This document shows positions 32,145-45,440 of a stretch of DNA of 64,000 nt, in pieces. Source of the stretch: Canna indica (Eukaryota > Streptophyta > Magnoliopsida > Zingiberales > Cannaceae); contig CP136894.1 of the NCBI GenBank assembly GCA_034359265.1, positions 34,626,501-34,690,500 on the forward strand, in the 5' to 3' direction. A program made the translations under genes and the position numbers. Each line of letters opens with the position of its first letter. Position 1 is the first letter of the stretch. The notes beneath the pieces were generated by a model. That model was not told the origin of the DNA. It did no database searches and saw nothing but the letters and a program-made list of their open reading frames with translations.

Positions 32145-33859
32145 TGTTGGGTGAAATGGCCACACTAGAGGGGGGTGAATAGTGTGTTTACTAATTATTA
32201 TTTTTTGCCTAAATCTGGTTTTAATCGTTTCTTTGGTTACTTAGGCAAATTTCAAGTTAAGTAACAAGCGGAAGCAAAGTAAATACGATAATGAAATAAA
32301 CACAAGTAGAATCAATGCAAACACAATTATTTATAGTGGTTCGGTCCCAATGTCTACTGCACTATCTAAGCACCCCGCTTAGGATTTCCAAATTAGTTTT
32401 ACTATATTATCTTGTTTCCTTTATAACGAAGATGTTTTCACCGGAGAGTCTCCGCTCTCACACCGAAGGCACTTCCACACCCGGAAGTCTCCGCCGTCCT
32501 ACCGAGAGCACTCTCCCACCTCAATCCTAAGGACAACAAAAACTAATCCTAGCAAACTAAATTTACACCGGTGGAATTAAACCTCAAACACAAAGGCAAC
32601 CACCCAATTTCAAGACCTAACAACCTAGGTCTCTACAAGCTCAAATCCAATGAAATAAATAAAAAATATACAAGTAATGGAGCAAAAAATACAATAATAC
32701 AAATACTTAGCTCCAAGACAATGAATCCAAGCTCCTCTTGATGCCTTGATGATGAATCAAATCAAGCTTGAAGGCAAACTCAAGGAATGAGAGATCAAAC
32801 TAGGATTTCTCTAAGTAATGGCTCAATGAAAGCTTGGAATTGATCAAGAATAGCTCAATGAAGTGTAGGAGTGATCAAAAGTGAGACAGGAAGGCTTACT
32901 AAGGCTTCTATTTATAAGCCTTGAGGAGATGGCATGAAACAGGTGGCTCAACGGACGAAAAATTAGTCGTTTTCGTCGTCCGGTTGATGGCCGATCGATC
33001 GTCGATCAACCAATCGATCGACCGAAAGCAAACTGCCGCTTTCTGGCACACTTTGGTCGACTGACCAGTCGACCGAATTGGCTACTGCCAATTTTCAACC
33101 CAATTTGGTCGACCAAAACTGGAAAAATTAGCCCAGTTTGCTAATTTTTCTGCTCGTTTGCTCATTTTTGGTACACTTCGGTCGACCGACCGGTCGATCG
33201 AATTGGCTACTGCCAGTTTTTGGCACCATTCGTCGATCGAATTGGCTACTGCTAGTTAATAACTTTAAAACATAAATATTATATAAGGATTACCCCCATT
33301 TGGATTCAATAAAAATATCTAAAAGATCAAAATCCTTAAGAATCAAAATCTAGTTTTTTGGGTCTAGTACAAATTTCCAGAAAACAAAAATTTCCTAATC
33401 TCTCGAATCAAATATGGGTAGGCTAAAGGCTTCCAAAAAATCCTTTAAAATACCTCGTTATCTAGTTTCTACCCAAGGAATAATTACCGTCATTTTTTAT
33501 GTCAAGAAAATATCTAGGTCATATAGCCCTCCAAGGAGCTCCCTAGGCTTAGTGAATTTTAGGACGATTTTCGGGTTTTCATGTTTTGGGGGTTCGAGAT
33601 TGGTTTTTGGGTTTCTTAGCATCATCATGAGGACTTACAATTTATCTAGGCACCCTAAACCTAAATTCTATCTTCCCAAAGAATCCCGAGCGTCGACGAG
33701 CGTCCTTGCCGATTTCTCTAATTTCTATGATTTTTTCGATCGGGGACGTCGTGCGCTAACCGACTTGGAACCTAAAAGATTTCTCAATGAAACATTAGTT
33801 CCATGATTGTTATCATCAAAATCGAGATTAAGACCAAGGTTGAAAACCTTAAGCCAACA
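32145..33859 (-). repeat. Solo SIRE-like LTR inside hAT remnant
   Basis: On the minus strand it reads TGTTGG to CCAACA (1715 bases). The flanks are GCGAC and ACGAC, a target duplication with one mismatch. It is longer than the other copies. U3 contains units of palindromic GGTCGACC-type sequence followed by GGCTACTGCCA (about 32985-33260). Confidence 0.82.
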
Positions 33860-34438
33860 ACGACAAGCGACACCGCGAGTCCTCGATAGTCCTCCACTCC
33901 TCCCTCCCGACTCCTGAGTCCTCTACTCTTCCTCGCCAACAATTCCCGCCGGGCGTCGGCGATCCTCCTCCCGACACTCCGAGTCTCCCAAGTCCCGACA
34001 CTGCTGCTCGCCGATGATCCTGCAACAACTGCTCGTCTGCTCCAACTGTCCTGCACTCCTACCCAGTGTTGTTCGGCCAAGATGTAGGCTACACTACTAC
34101 ATCCTACAGGTAAATAGGTAATAACTAATAATGTATAATTTTGATAGGCTACACTGCTCGTTTGATTTTGATTTTGATATAATGTAATAGTATTAATTAT
34201 TACAGTAATATTGTCCTACTATTTAAGTATATTAATTTTGATATAGTTTAAATATATATTAGTTATAGATTATTAGATTAAGTATAATTGATAAGTATAT
34301 ATTAAGTATAGATTAGTTATACTTATAAATTTGTTTAATTAAGTATAGATTAACTATAGTAGTATACTTTGATTGATATGCTTGAATGCTTGATTGATAC
34401 TTGATAAATTATACTTGATTGATTAGTTAACTCCTAAG

Positions 34439-34545
34439 GTTGTAGAGACTTTGATATGTACTCAAGATTGGCTTCGACAAAGTCATGAGCATATAAGGAT
34501 TGAAGAAGATTTGAAAATGATTGAGAAACTTGAGGATGGTGAGTA
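34439..34545 (+). pseudogene. hAT transposase C-terminal fragment
   Basis: The short frame CTQDWLRQS...EEDLKMIEKLED matches the conserved end of plant hAT transposases (dimerisation region). The exon ends at a GTGAG. Confidence 0.7.
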
Positions 34546-35524
34546 TTTTTTTTAAATGCTTATCATTTAACTTATTTAATGTTTGTTTATTTTAATTATT
34601 TACTTCTTTTATATCTATCTATTAGAAATGAAAAAGTTCAATCAAAAAGATAGTCAAGGGACTCAATCAAGTGCAAATGTGGGAGTATCATCATCTAACA
34701 CGGACATCATAGACTTACATGAATGAGTACGGTAAATATTAATTTAATTTTTAGATATTTTTAATGTTAGTTGCAATTTTAATATATTATTGACTTCTTT
34801 GTTATAAATTTATAATTTTCATTTTGTAGGTTGAACCGTTGAAGACTTGAAGAGTGGAATGAAATTGTGGATTTTTATATGAATTTTGGAATGAAATTGT
34901 GGACTTGTTCATTTTCATTTTGGTTATGTACTTAGTGTAATTTTCATCTTGTAGGTTGAACTTGTATCTTGTATAGTTGTATGCGACTTGTGAACTTTGG
35001 ACTTGTGGTTTGACCCAATCGGGTGTTAAACCGTTTGTGGATGTATTGTGGACTTGTAGTCTTGTATGTGACTTGTGGTTGTAGACTTGTTACACATTGG
35101 TATGTGTAATTTTCATTTGTGGATGTATTTGCGTTCGCGCCCGACCCTTCCTCTTTCTTCTTCTTCCTTCTCTGCTCGCCGCTATCGCCGCCGTCCGTCG
35201 CTACGGAGTTGTCGCGGAGTCGCTGCCTTGCCGCCGCCGTCAATCGCCGCCAGTATGCTTCATTTCCTCTCCTCCTCCGTTAAATCCCTACGCCGCCCTT
35301 GCTGCCTGCACTGCCTCTCCGCGCCGGCGTCGACCCGGAGTCCATCTCCGTGCCGACCTCAACCAGGCCGACACCGCATTGGGGCCGATTATCATCGGCC
35401 CCAATGCCGACGAGCAGTAGCCGGCAGTGATGTCGGCTATTGCTTGAGATTAGGGTATTATTACCCTAATCAAACTCTAATTAGGGTAATTAATCCCTAA
35501 TCAAAGTTTGATTAGGGTAATTAT

Positions 35525-37235
35525 ACATGGCCGGAGGACCATACCACTTTTGTGGAGGCTGCATGGGAGCGTGTTGCCCGTGCTCGCTATAACGGGCTGC
35601 TTCAGCAGGCCCGTCAGATCGTGATGAGACGGCTGGGGGCCACACAGATAGGGTAGACTCGGGGACACGACCCTGTGTGGGACCAGCTCGTTGAGCGGTG
35701 GGATACTCCTGAGTGGTAGGAGGTCTCTCGAACTGCGTCGAGAAATCGCATGTCCGGGAGGGACGACACGGGGGCACGCCACACTGGTGGCTCCATATCT
35801 TTTGCGGTGCATGAGCATCGTATGGTATGTATAATTTTTTTACTTTTAATTAAATTATATATTGTGTATAATGATACTAATGTATTTGTTTTCTAATGTA
35901 AGACGCGTGTGACGGAGGACGACACCGTCCAACGCCCGTCGATGATGGAGGTGTTTGAGCACACCCATCGTCGTCGATGAGGAGCGGGGGACTACGTTGA
36001 TAGCAGAGCCTCGATCATAATGGTAAGTATTTATATATGTCTATTTGATTTACACAATTTTTATTTATAGTTTATATATATTTAAAATATAAACACGTGT
36101 AGGAAACTTATTCGAGGACTGTGATCGAGTGTGGAGGGACACCGGAGGACTTCGACGCAGGAGCTTGGGTGGAGGCCGTAGGTGGCTGGGAGCATGGTCG
36201 TGTTTATGGCTTTGCATACAGTGGCCATGCATGCGTCGTGCTCGGGCCACTTGGGGCACCGACCCCTCCGATTGTGGGTGAGCGGCCCTCGTCATCCGAG
36301 CGCAGGACCAGAGCCGGATAACGGCCATGGAGTTGGAGCTCACCCAACAGAGACAGACGATGGAGGAGTAGAGGCATGTGATGGAGGAGAGGATGCAAGA
36401 GCAGAGGCTGACGATGGAGGAGCAGATGCAAGAGCAGAGACGGTCGAATGACGAGTTAGGACAGATGATCCAGAACATGCAGACACTCCTCACTCAGATT
36501 GCGTCTCAGTCCAGCCTTCTACCTATGATGTCGCAGCCGTCGTCCTCCTCGATCCAATTGACGCTCTCGACCCAGTCGTTGTCGACTCCACCACCTCTGC
36601 CGCCTCCACCGCAGCCGTGAGCTTTTGATTTCTGTATTTTATTTATATTTTGAAACTTGGATGCACGAGTTGATATTTTGATGATTGTTTGCCTCCGGAT
36701 TGAGGTTGATATTGACGATATTTATGTAAATCTTATATGTTTGATTTCTAATGCATGTGTATGATGTTTTCTGATTGTAATATGTGATTGAAAATTGTTT
36801 GTAGTCGATATATCATTGTATACAGGAATTTACAAATTTTTTAGTTTTTTTAGTTACATGATACACCTTTAGCCATGGCTTACCCATGGTTAACCGTCAC
36901 TAAGCCGTGGCTGAAAGCCTATCGTAAATGGCTGATGGGCTCGGCAGGACCAAGTATCACGGTTGCTAATAGTGTCACCGACGGCTATAAGCCGAGGCTG
37001 ATGTGTTGATATCAGTGATAGCGACTAGAGCCGTCACTGATGATTTTAAATCAGCGACAGTCCACTAGGCTGTCGCTGATGATTATGTGTGACGGTCGTG
37101 CGCGGCCGTCACAAAACATCTAAGACGTGCACATCAAAGATGGTTTTTTGCCACGGTTGGCACCGTCCGTGATATTCATCACCGATGGTTCAACCACGGT
37201 ATCAGTCGTCGCTGATGACCACAATTCTAGTAGTG
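35525..37235 (+). mobile_element. CACTA (En/Spm-type) element, 3' remnant with TNPA-like gene
   Basis: A decayed transposase_24-type (Ptta/En/Spm) gene runs 35525-36620 with putative introns 35824-35902 and 36022-36100. Conserved pieces are QRPSMMEVFEHTH, a GDYVDSRA block, ETYSRTV, and AWVEAVGGWEHGRVYGF, followed by a Gln/Glu coiled coil and a Pro-rich end. Stops occur near 35659 and 35979 and in the last exon. Subterminal repeats (GTCGCTGATGA and TAGCCATGG types, both orientations) fill 36850-37220. The element ends TTCTAGTAGTG at 37235, the inverse of CACTACTAGAA. The left terminus was not found. Confidence 0.8.
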
Positions 37236-38057
37236 AAAAGCTATCGTCATATTAGAGCTCCAAATCTACATGATGTCTATCAACTATCTACACATCGATC
37301 TAGAGATCAACACCTCACCCCTGCAAGTCTGAAGCAATAACAACGGGAGTTAGCGAATGCTGAGTAGGAGTACCACAATATGATCAACAACATTAATAAG
37401 GTGTCAACTCAACAGTAAACAACAATATGGCCTAAGATGCAGTCAAATGCGATATATATACAACAAATGCTCCACACCTACTCCTAATCAATGTCGACCA
37501 AATCAACGAGCGTATGGACCATTGGGTAAAAACTCCGCACTCTACCACCCGCAGAGTGGCATCAACCGTTCGATCCAAAGGTGACGCGACTACCCCATCT
37601 ATCAGGTAGCCCGACGGATGTCGTATCCGACATCCCCACACCCGAAGGTGCCAAAAGTGACTAGTCAATATCCATACCATCACCCATGTCTGGAGGGTAC
37701 CGTAATAAAATGGTCCTGGATCGAAGTCCTCTCCAAGGCCGTAGCCTCCAGGTCGACAACTCAACTCCAACAATGCAACAAGGTGTATCACCATGAGCAA
37801 TGGATAATAAAATAACATCACCGATATCAACAATATAACAACTCCGAATGATGATGACATGATCAAGAGAATAACACCATAATTAACAACATAATATCAT
37901 GCATGACATATCATGATCAAATATCAACATCAATATATGACAATAAAAGGTAACACATGCAATTATCTACATGACATGTCCAACGATAATATGCAACATG
38001 AGTTCAATGGAATTAGAAACAATATCAAGTAGATCGAGGCAAAAGAGTAAATTCATC
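37236..38057 (-). repeat. LTR-like sequence, unclassified, interrupted by the next LTR
   Basis: No gene. Composition and short motifs resemble U3/R regions of Tekay-like LTRs on the minus strand. It may continue at 40424-41063 after the solo LTR. The boundary is uncertain. Confidence 0.4.
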
Positions 38058-40423
38058 TGTAATACCCGGGGATTCCTAATATTTTTTTTTTTTCGTGGTG
38101 CAGCCCATCGAGTCGGGAGCTAGCCGGGTCGAGTCACATGATCGCCTCGAATAGCAGGTAAAATTAATTTAAATCATAACCAATTGTTGGTAGTTGGGTG
38201 GATGGGAATTGGTTGACTCAAGTTGGGTTGAAATTGGGTTCGTGGATCGAGTGGGAACTCGATCTGGGTTAGGTGGAGTCGGATGAGGAGGTAAGTAAGT
38301 GGTAGGGGGCATTTTAGTCAAGTGATGAGGGGAATAAAACCCCTCACCCAAGCCAGTCGTGCGGCTCAAGAAGAGAGCCGCACGAAGCCCAACAGGAAGG
38401 GGGAGCGAGAGAGATCTTGTCGGCGCTGAGTTCGCGTCGATGCTTGAGGAAATCGGAGCTCGTCTTCATCGAGGTTACCTTGTGATCCGATCAAGGTGAG
38501 TGGTGAGTGTGATTGTGAAGGGAGGCGGGTGGCCAACCCTAGGAGTTTTGAAATCGAGTTCTTTCGCAAGTTTCTTGTCGACCGTCGTGTTTTCTCGTGT
38601 TAGAACTCTAAACGATTGATGTACCTGTGATCTCATGTTTTAAATCGTGGTTTTTTTGTGTTTTATGGGCTGGCCGAGAAGAGAAAAAAGGGGAATGGTC
38701 ATGCCGAAATTTTCCCCAATTTCCTCGATCGTCTTGCAACTCATGGATCGTTTATGTTCGTTATATTTTAGATCTTTGGATTGATGCTTGCGTTGTTGTC
38801 GCAAACATGCCCACTTTTCCTAGAGGGCTCGGCCGAGCAAGGTATTACCTTGCTTGAGTCGGCCGTGCAAGGGCAAGGGTGGAAAAGTCAGGACTGTTCG
38901 GATTAATATGCTAGGTTTCATGTTATGTTGTCTTGATTCACACTTACATGCTTAGTATTAGGTTGAAATTATATTATATGATTGTTGTTCATCTTAGGAC
39001 TGGTTAGTAACTGTAGATCTATATTCTCATGGTTATGAAAATGTTCTTACTAATGCATACATGGATAGGTTTGTTATGGCATGTGAATTAAAGGAAAGGT
39101 TTCATAAATTTTCAGATATTATGTTCAGTCGTTGCTATGTATATTGCATGTTCCTTATCGGTTTAATTAATGGAATTTATTCTCTTTAATTCGGCTTTCA
39201 CGCGGTAATTGTTGTTCATGATTATTTTTGGCAAGTGTCATTGACAATAGTAGATCGAGCATTTATCTATAGTCAGTAAATTCTAACAACTCTAGAAAGA
39301 ATGGTTTCGGTACCTAGTGGTGACATTTAACGTAGAGACAAAGTACGCTTACTAGATTCTACACCTAGGGATAGTTAGCGGATATCAATATCCTAGTAGT
39401 GCGGCCCGATGGGGAGGGTCGAACATGGGCAACGCCCGGAAAGCAAAACACAGGAAAACTTGCACAACCTGGTTTTGGTTGTGGTTGAGATGGTCTACTG
39501 AGGAGTGTCATTAGCCGAACGGCTACCACACGACTCAGCGGTTTATAGGGACTTGAGATTGCACCAGTGGGCCCGCTAGGTGTTAGACCCGAGTGGCGAA
39601 GGATCTTGAGATTTCGTCAGTGGGCCACGCTGACAGTAGACCCGAGTTGAGTGGGACTAGCTATCCCTAACCTGGAGGATACCTGAGGCTAGTGGCCATC
39701 CTAGTCGACGGATCCGAGACATGAAAGTTCATATTGAGATTCCCCTATGGGCTGGTTTTGGGTAGGCCGATCGGCGTGGTTATGTAGAAGGAAGAACCGA
39801 ACCTTCCATATATATTTTTAGGCCATTAGCGGCCAAGCTAGCAAAATGGATAAGTGCCCGAGAGGCCGGTTCATCCATTCTTCTGTCTTGGCAAACTGAT
39901 TGACTTCTGTGGTGTGATCATATTTTAATTCCTTATTCGTATCATACTTGTATATGTTATCTTGCCGAGGTTTTAAGTGGAGGTTCGAAAGAACCGCTCA
40001 CTGAGTTCCTCGTGAACTCACGATTTATTTATTATTGTTTTGCATAGCCCGACCAGTGAGGTACGGCTTGATGGCATGGCGCACAGGAGGGCAGACATGG
40101 GTGCAGATCTTGTAGCTGGCAGCTTTATAGTCGTAGTCGTGGTTGAGTAGAGTCTTGTGTATGCACTGAGTTGGTTTTGTAAAACATGGACATGTTTCTT
40201 TGCAAAACTTTAGATGTTTATATAAAAACCTTATGATATTTTCGAACTTGGTTTGGTTGAACTGTTTTCAATAACTAATAAAGTTTGGTATTGTTGCTTT
40301 TGTTTACGATTCTCATATCGGTATGGTTGTGTTTTATGAGTCATTGGTCAGTGCATAGGGTAGGCTTCGGGGTATTGGCACGTACCTTGGCCGGTCACAC
40401 GTACCCTGAGTTGGGGCATGACA
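38058..40423 (+). repeat. Tekay/Del-like solo LTR
   Basis: It starts TGTAATACCC and ends GGGGCATGACA. The flanks TCATC and TCTTC are a target duplication with one mismatch. It shares order and motifs with 20911-29281 (for example the paired CTTGAGATT blocks at about 39550-39650). It is 2366 bases long with no coding region. Confidence 0.82.
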
Positions 40424-41063
40424 TCTTCATTTCACCCAACAGTAAATCAGCTACAACGGGAATCAAACTCAAGCCAATACTAACTATTTGCCCCTAAATC
40501 ACCATTTAAAGTAATATAATATTTTTATAATATTTAATTCTTTATCCAATTAAATTAATAAATTTTTAATTATGATATAATACTAAAAAATGTGAAAGTC
40601 ATACTAAACGATCTCTGATCTAGAATCCGACACCACCATTGCGTTCACAACGCGAAAATATACAATATTGATGTTCACCCCAACTCGATTCAACGACTCT
40701 ATATCGTCGAAATAATTTATTTCATAATAAACACCTAAGTTATATAATTAATTAATTACTCTAATTAAACCTAATTAAATTTCTTAATCCCCCTAATACT
40801 TCTTCCCCTCCCCTCGTCATTTCGTCCCCTGCATCCACCCTAACCCATCTGCTCCACCTCAATCCACGCCGGACGGCCCCATTACCACCGTCGACCCACC
40901 CCGGTGGACTCGCTGCCTCCTCCGCCGGCCTACGCCCCCCAGTGGTGCTCCGGACAGCGCCAAAAATCGCAGCTGCAGTGCGCTGAGCGCGCTGCGCGCA
41001 TTGCACGCTGTGGGCTGGCTGTTGCAGTGCGCAGCGGCACCGACGCACAGCGACACCAGGCCG
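40424..41063. other. Unclassified, probably repeat-derived
   Basis: There is AT-rich sequence followed by a GC-rich stretch at 40800-41060 where overlapping ORFs occur in all frames. I recognise no protein and treat the ORFs as spurious. Confidence 0.4.
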
Positions 41064-43279
41064 TGCTCCAACCGACCAGGGTACGTGTCGGTACCCCAAA
41101 GCCTACCACATACACTAAACCAATACACCAGAGAAAACACCGCACATCCAAGTATCATGAACAAAAGACAACGACACAAATCTTTATTTTTTAAAAAAAA
41201 TATATTAAAACAAATTTAGTAATTTCAAATTCGAAGGAAACAACTCAAGTTTCAAAGTCTAAAGCAGATACAAGTTTTTCAAAGACAACTACTTAGTACA
41301 TGTCTACAACCCCATCAACACGACTACGACTATATGACTGTCAGCTACGAGATCTGCGCCAACGCATGCCCTCCAGTCGCACCATGCCACCAAGCCGTAC
41401 CTCACTGGTCGAGCTCTACAAAAAAAAACAAACAAGAAATCGTGAGTTCACAAGGAACTCAATGAGCGGTCCTTCCGAACCTCCACTTAAATCCCTGATA
41501 TGATAACATATAAATATATACACAGGCACATAAATGAAGAGTCTATGCTAGTCATATCATGGTAACCGGTCAATTGGACAACCTATGCGAATAAGTAGTC
41601 TGGCCATATCGGCTCCTTCAGACTGAGTATCATTCGGCCACTATGGCCTCATCCTGCATGAATGGTTCGGCTCTGTCCGGCCTTCACCACAATACAACAC
41701 TCGGCCACACCGGCTAGCTAGTCCCACCCGACTTAGGTCTACCGTCAGCGTGGCCCACTGACGAAATCTCAAGACCCTCCGCCACTCGGGTCTAACACCT
41801 AGCGGGCCCGCTGGTGCAATCTCAGGACCCTAATCACCGGTGAGTCGAGTAGTAGCCGTTCCGGCTATCGGTACTCCTCAGTAGATCAACTCAATCACAA
41901 TACACAATCTGAGTTTCTCAAAGAAAAACTTCCATTTAAATCTCCGGGAATCAATCCATACCCGACCCCTTCCTCGGGTCGTACTAGTCAAGTACTAATG
42001 TATGCTATCCTTCCCTAGGTGTGAAACCTAGTCCATGCATTATATTCCTTAAGTGTAACCACATTTCATAAACGTGAAAATGTCAACTTTCGGGTTCATC
42101 ACAGCATATATAATATAGGAAATTCGTTCTACAATTATCCACATGATAATCACATAATTTCCAAAAATAAGAAGATTAAATTCAGCAATAAATTTCTAAA
42201 TTTCGATAAGGAAACAAGTAATATAACATGGCAAGGATTGGGCATTTACATTAGAAAATAAATGAAACATTTTCATGATTCACATGTCATTCTAAATCCT
42301 AACCATATATGTGCGTTCAAGAACATTTCCTTATAGCATGATAAACTCAATCTACCACTACTAACAGATCATACATCAAGTGAGAAATCTATAGCATAAA
42401 CGATGAAATAAAACTCTACATGTAAGCATGAACCAAGTCGAGCCCCTTTCCCCTCCTCACACCCACTCGGCCGAACCTAACCTAGGTTATTCATGCTCGG
42501 CTAAGATTGATCAGGGTGGAAGAAGAGGGTTTTTGGTCGTGATCAAGAATAATCGAGCTACAAATCATGAAAAGAACTCGATCCAAGAGGTTACGACCAC
42601 TCTAGGAAGTTGGGAAAATTTCGGCATAACCTTTCCCCTTTTTCCTTCATACAGCCGACCCCTAAATCAGAGGAAAACTCCATGAAACTTCATCATTAAA
42701 CAACATATACACAAGAGGATTATATCTCGATAAAAATTTCAACGAGACGACGGAAATATAACGAGAAATCGACAAAATCCCCAATACCTTGGGTTGGTTA
42801 CCCGCTCACCCTATGGATCTTGGTTAGATCACTCACCTTGATCGGATGAAGGAGATGTATTAGATGAGGGCGATCCCAATTTCTCCGACGACGACACGAG
42901 ACCGGCGCCGTCCACAAGCTCCTCTCCCCTTTTCTCTTCCCTCGGGCTGCGTGCGGCTCCCTCTTTCCTTGAGCCGCACGGAGGCTTGGGGTGAGAGGGT
43001 TTTAATCCCCTCTTTTTTTGACAAAAATGCCCTCATGGCTTAAGTTCTCTCACTCAACTCAACCCGAGTCCGAATTTAGCCCCGACTCAACCCACGAACC
43101 CGATTTCAACCCGACTTGAATCGATCTAGCACATAAATCATATACACATAACTCACGAGTCAAACAAATTGAATTATACCTTCTATTCGCATCGATTTTC
43201 GCGACCTAGCCCTGCTATTCCCCGATCCCGTGCGCTGCACCAAATAAAATTTTTATATTAGGAAACCTCGGGTATTACA
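41064..43279 (-). repeat. Tekay/Del-like LTR, minus orientation
   Basis: On the minus strand it begins TGTAATACCC at 43279. It contains the same ordered blocks as the plus-strand copies (paired CTTGAGATT blocks at about 41720-41830) and ends near 41064. No clean target duplication was seen. The left edge is approximate. Confidence 0.75.
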
Positions 43280-43720
43280 GCCTGAGCCCGCCCCTTCGGG
43301 CTCGAGCTGGGCTCGGGCCGGCCCGAATAATTTAAAAGTTGATTTTTTTTTTAGTAGGTGGTGGGATTCAAACTACTAAACTCTACCACTATTTGAGGTG
43401 AACTAATCACTGTACTAAGGCTCAATACTCATTTATATATATTTTTAGTAGAATAGTAAGTAACACTAGTCTGGCCTAGCTAGGCTAGCGCAGACCAGGC
43501 TAGGCCTGGGTTGGTCTGGCCGGGCTCGGTCGGGCTTGGCCCACATGCCGAGCTCGACCCACGTACCCAAGGGGTGAGCCCAGCCCGCCCCTTGGGCATA
43601 AATGGGTTGTGCCCGGCCCAGCCCGAAATTCTTCGGGTTGGGCCAAGCACGACCCAAAGTCGGGTCGGGTCGGGCCCGTGCCGCCCATGGGCGGGCCTGA
43701 CCCATTGCCACCTCTATCAT
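43280..43720. mobile_element. hAT/MITE-like GC-rich fragment
   Basis: Dense GGGCTCGGGCC / GGCCCGA motifs in both orientations end in a block reading CCCATTGCCACCTCTA. This resembles the right terminus of plant hAT-type elements. No ORF is credible. Confidence 0.5.
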
Positions 43721-44130
43721 GTATGACTTAGTCTCTTATTCGATGTTTGGTTTTCATCCCTTAAGATGAGACTTTCGTGATTTTGAAAAATCTTTTAAAG
43801 TTTCAACTGTGACTTTTGATTGATTTTTCTTGGTCTTTTTTATTGATGTCAAAAGAGGAGAAAAATATATGTAAAATGGAAGAAAATATAGGAAAACCAT
43901 ACATATAGTTATGGGGAGTTCTATTATATAGATATGCATATTGATAGTGATAGGAATAGTACCCTTGAGCCAAACACATGTCGATGTGTTTAGGGACTAT
44001 TCAAGGGTAATCAACTTAATGAGACAACTTTTTCATCATATGTTGCATCTTTATTCATAAAGATTGTCATGAACACCATGAACTCGGACAAATGATTCCG
44101 AGGTCATGATAAGATCATGCTAGTGAGACT
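43721..44130 (+). repeat. Fragment of SIRE-like 3' internal region, plus orientation
   Basis: 43721-43945 is an inverted, diverged copy of 45500-45765, which precedes the 3' LTR of the minus-strand element. The remaining bases up to 44130 are unassigned. Confidence 0.6.
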
Positions 44131-45426
44131 TATTGGTGAAATGGCCTACATTAGAGGGGGGGTGAATAGCGTGTTATCTAAATATTTTTGCCTAAATTCG
44201 ATTTTAAATATTTTCTTAAATTACTTAGGCAAATTTCAATTTATCAACTAAATGCGGAAGCGAGTAATGAAGATAAACAATGCGATACACAAAAAAATAA
44301 TACTAACATAATTGTTTATAATGGTTCGGCCACAATGCCTACTCTACTACCTAAGCACTCTGCTTAGGATTTCCAAACTAAATCCACTAAATTATTAGTA
44401 GCTTACAATTGAGGACTTTACACCGAAAAGACCCTACACTCACCTCGAAGGCACTTCCACACCCGAAAGTATCCCGCCTTCCTACCGAGTGAGCTTTCCC
44501 ACCTCAATTCCTAAGACCTACTCCTAACTTAGTTTACACAAATGACTTTACACCTTCTACACCAAGGTAACCACTTACACACAAGACCACGCACTAGGTC
44601 TTCTTACAAACTCAAGTAAATTAAAGTAAAAACAAATCAAAAACAAATCTATTACAAGAAGGAGGTGAAGAGAACTTATCACAATGAAAGCGCCTCTTCT
44701 TCTTGAGCCTAGCACCCTTGATAAGCCCTCCAATGAAGAACACTTGAAGATGAGGGATCAAGAGCTAGGTTTGAAGGATTTGATCAATGAGAAGCTTTAG
44801 AGGATGCTAAAGATCACTCTTTGAGGTTTTTGAGCATTATTGAGAGCTTGAGAGAGAGTTTGGGGTGGGTATTTATAACCCCCCAAACAAATGGCTCGTC
44901 AATGGGCGTATTTTTGCCCGTTGTCGATGCCTGGTCGCTTGTCGATCGACCGACCGAAGGCAATCTATCACTTTTGGGCACACTTCGGTCGACCGAATTG
45001 GTTACTGCCAATTTTTTGCCACATTCGACCAATCGATCGGTCGACCAAATTGCCTTCTGCCCGATTTTCTATTATGTCGGTCGACCGAGTCTGGGTAGGG
45101 CAATTTTCTTGTCTGTTATTTCTTGCGCGCTTCATTTTTGGGTTATGGCTTTCAGCGTGCATCAACTTGGAAAGCTTTCCATGTGTTCTTTAGACTCCTC
45201 CAAGACATCTTTGGTGCACACGTCGAACTTCTAAAGATTTCCGCGATAAACCCAAACGCGTCGATCAGTGTCCTTCTTATTTTTCGATTTCTTTGATATT
45301 TCCGATCGAGGACATCGAGTGTTAATCGAAATGGAACCTGAAAATATTTTGCAATGAAACATTAGTTTCATGTTTGTTATCATCAAAACTGAGATTAAAA
45401 CTAAGGTAGAAAACCTTAGGCCAACA
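44131..45426 (-). repeat. SIRE-like 3' LTR, minus orientation
   Basis: It is 1296 bases. On the minus strand it starts TGTTGGCC at 45426 and ends near 44131. A purine tract precedes it on the minus strand, so it is a 3' LTR and not a solo LTR. U3 carries the GGTCGACC / TACTGCC repeats (about 44935-45095). Confidence 0.85.
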
Positions 45427-45440
45427 ATCTCCCCATTTTT
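45427..45440 (-). other. Polypurine tract of SIRE-like element
   Basis: The minus strand reads AAAAATGGGGAGAT directly before the LTR start, the plus-strand primer position. Confidence 0.8.

Larger units (their letters stand above)
31733..35440 (+). mobile_element. hAT transposon remnant with solo LTR inside
   Basis: The left end TAGGGTGAGCA (31733) is the common plant hAT terminus. The first 400 bases are rich in CGACCCG motifs. After the nested LTR the sequence continues. Near 34446-34543 it encodes TLICTQDWLRQSHEH and EEDLKMIEKLEDG, the end of the hAT transposase C-terminal dimerisation region, followed by a likely GTGAG splice donor. The bulk of the transposase is absent and no clear right terminus was found, so the right boundary is approximate. 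Confidence 0.65.

Noticed and set aside
35075..35500. GC-rich overlapping ORFs with Arg/Ser/Pro-rich products
   Set aside because: Low complexity, open in several frames at once, and inside decayed transposon sequence.
35448..35525. Possible interstitial telomere repeats (TTAGGGT-like)
   Set aside because: The unit is GATTAGGGTA in alternating orientations with variable spacing, not the plant TTTAGGG array.
40761..41219. Cluster of ORFs on both strands
   Set aside because: A short GC-rich stretch lacks stops by composition. No conserved motif was seen, and it lies between two LTRs.
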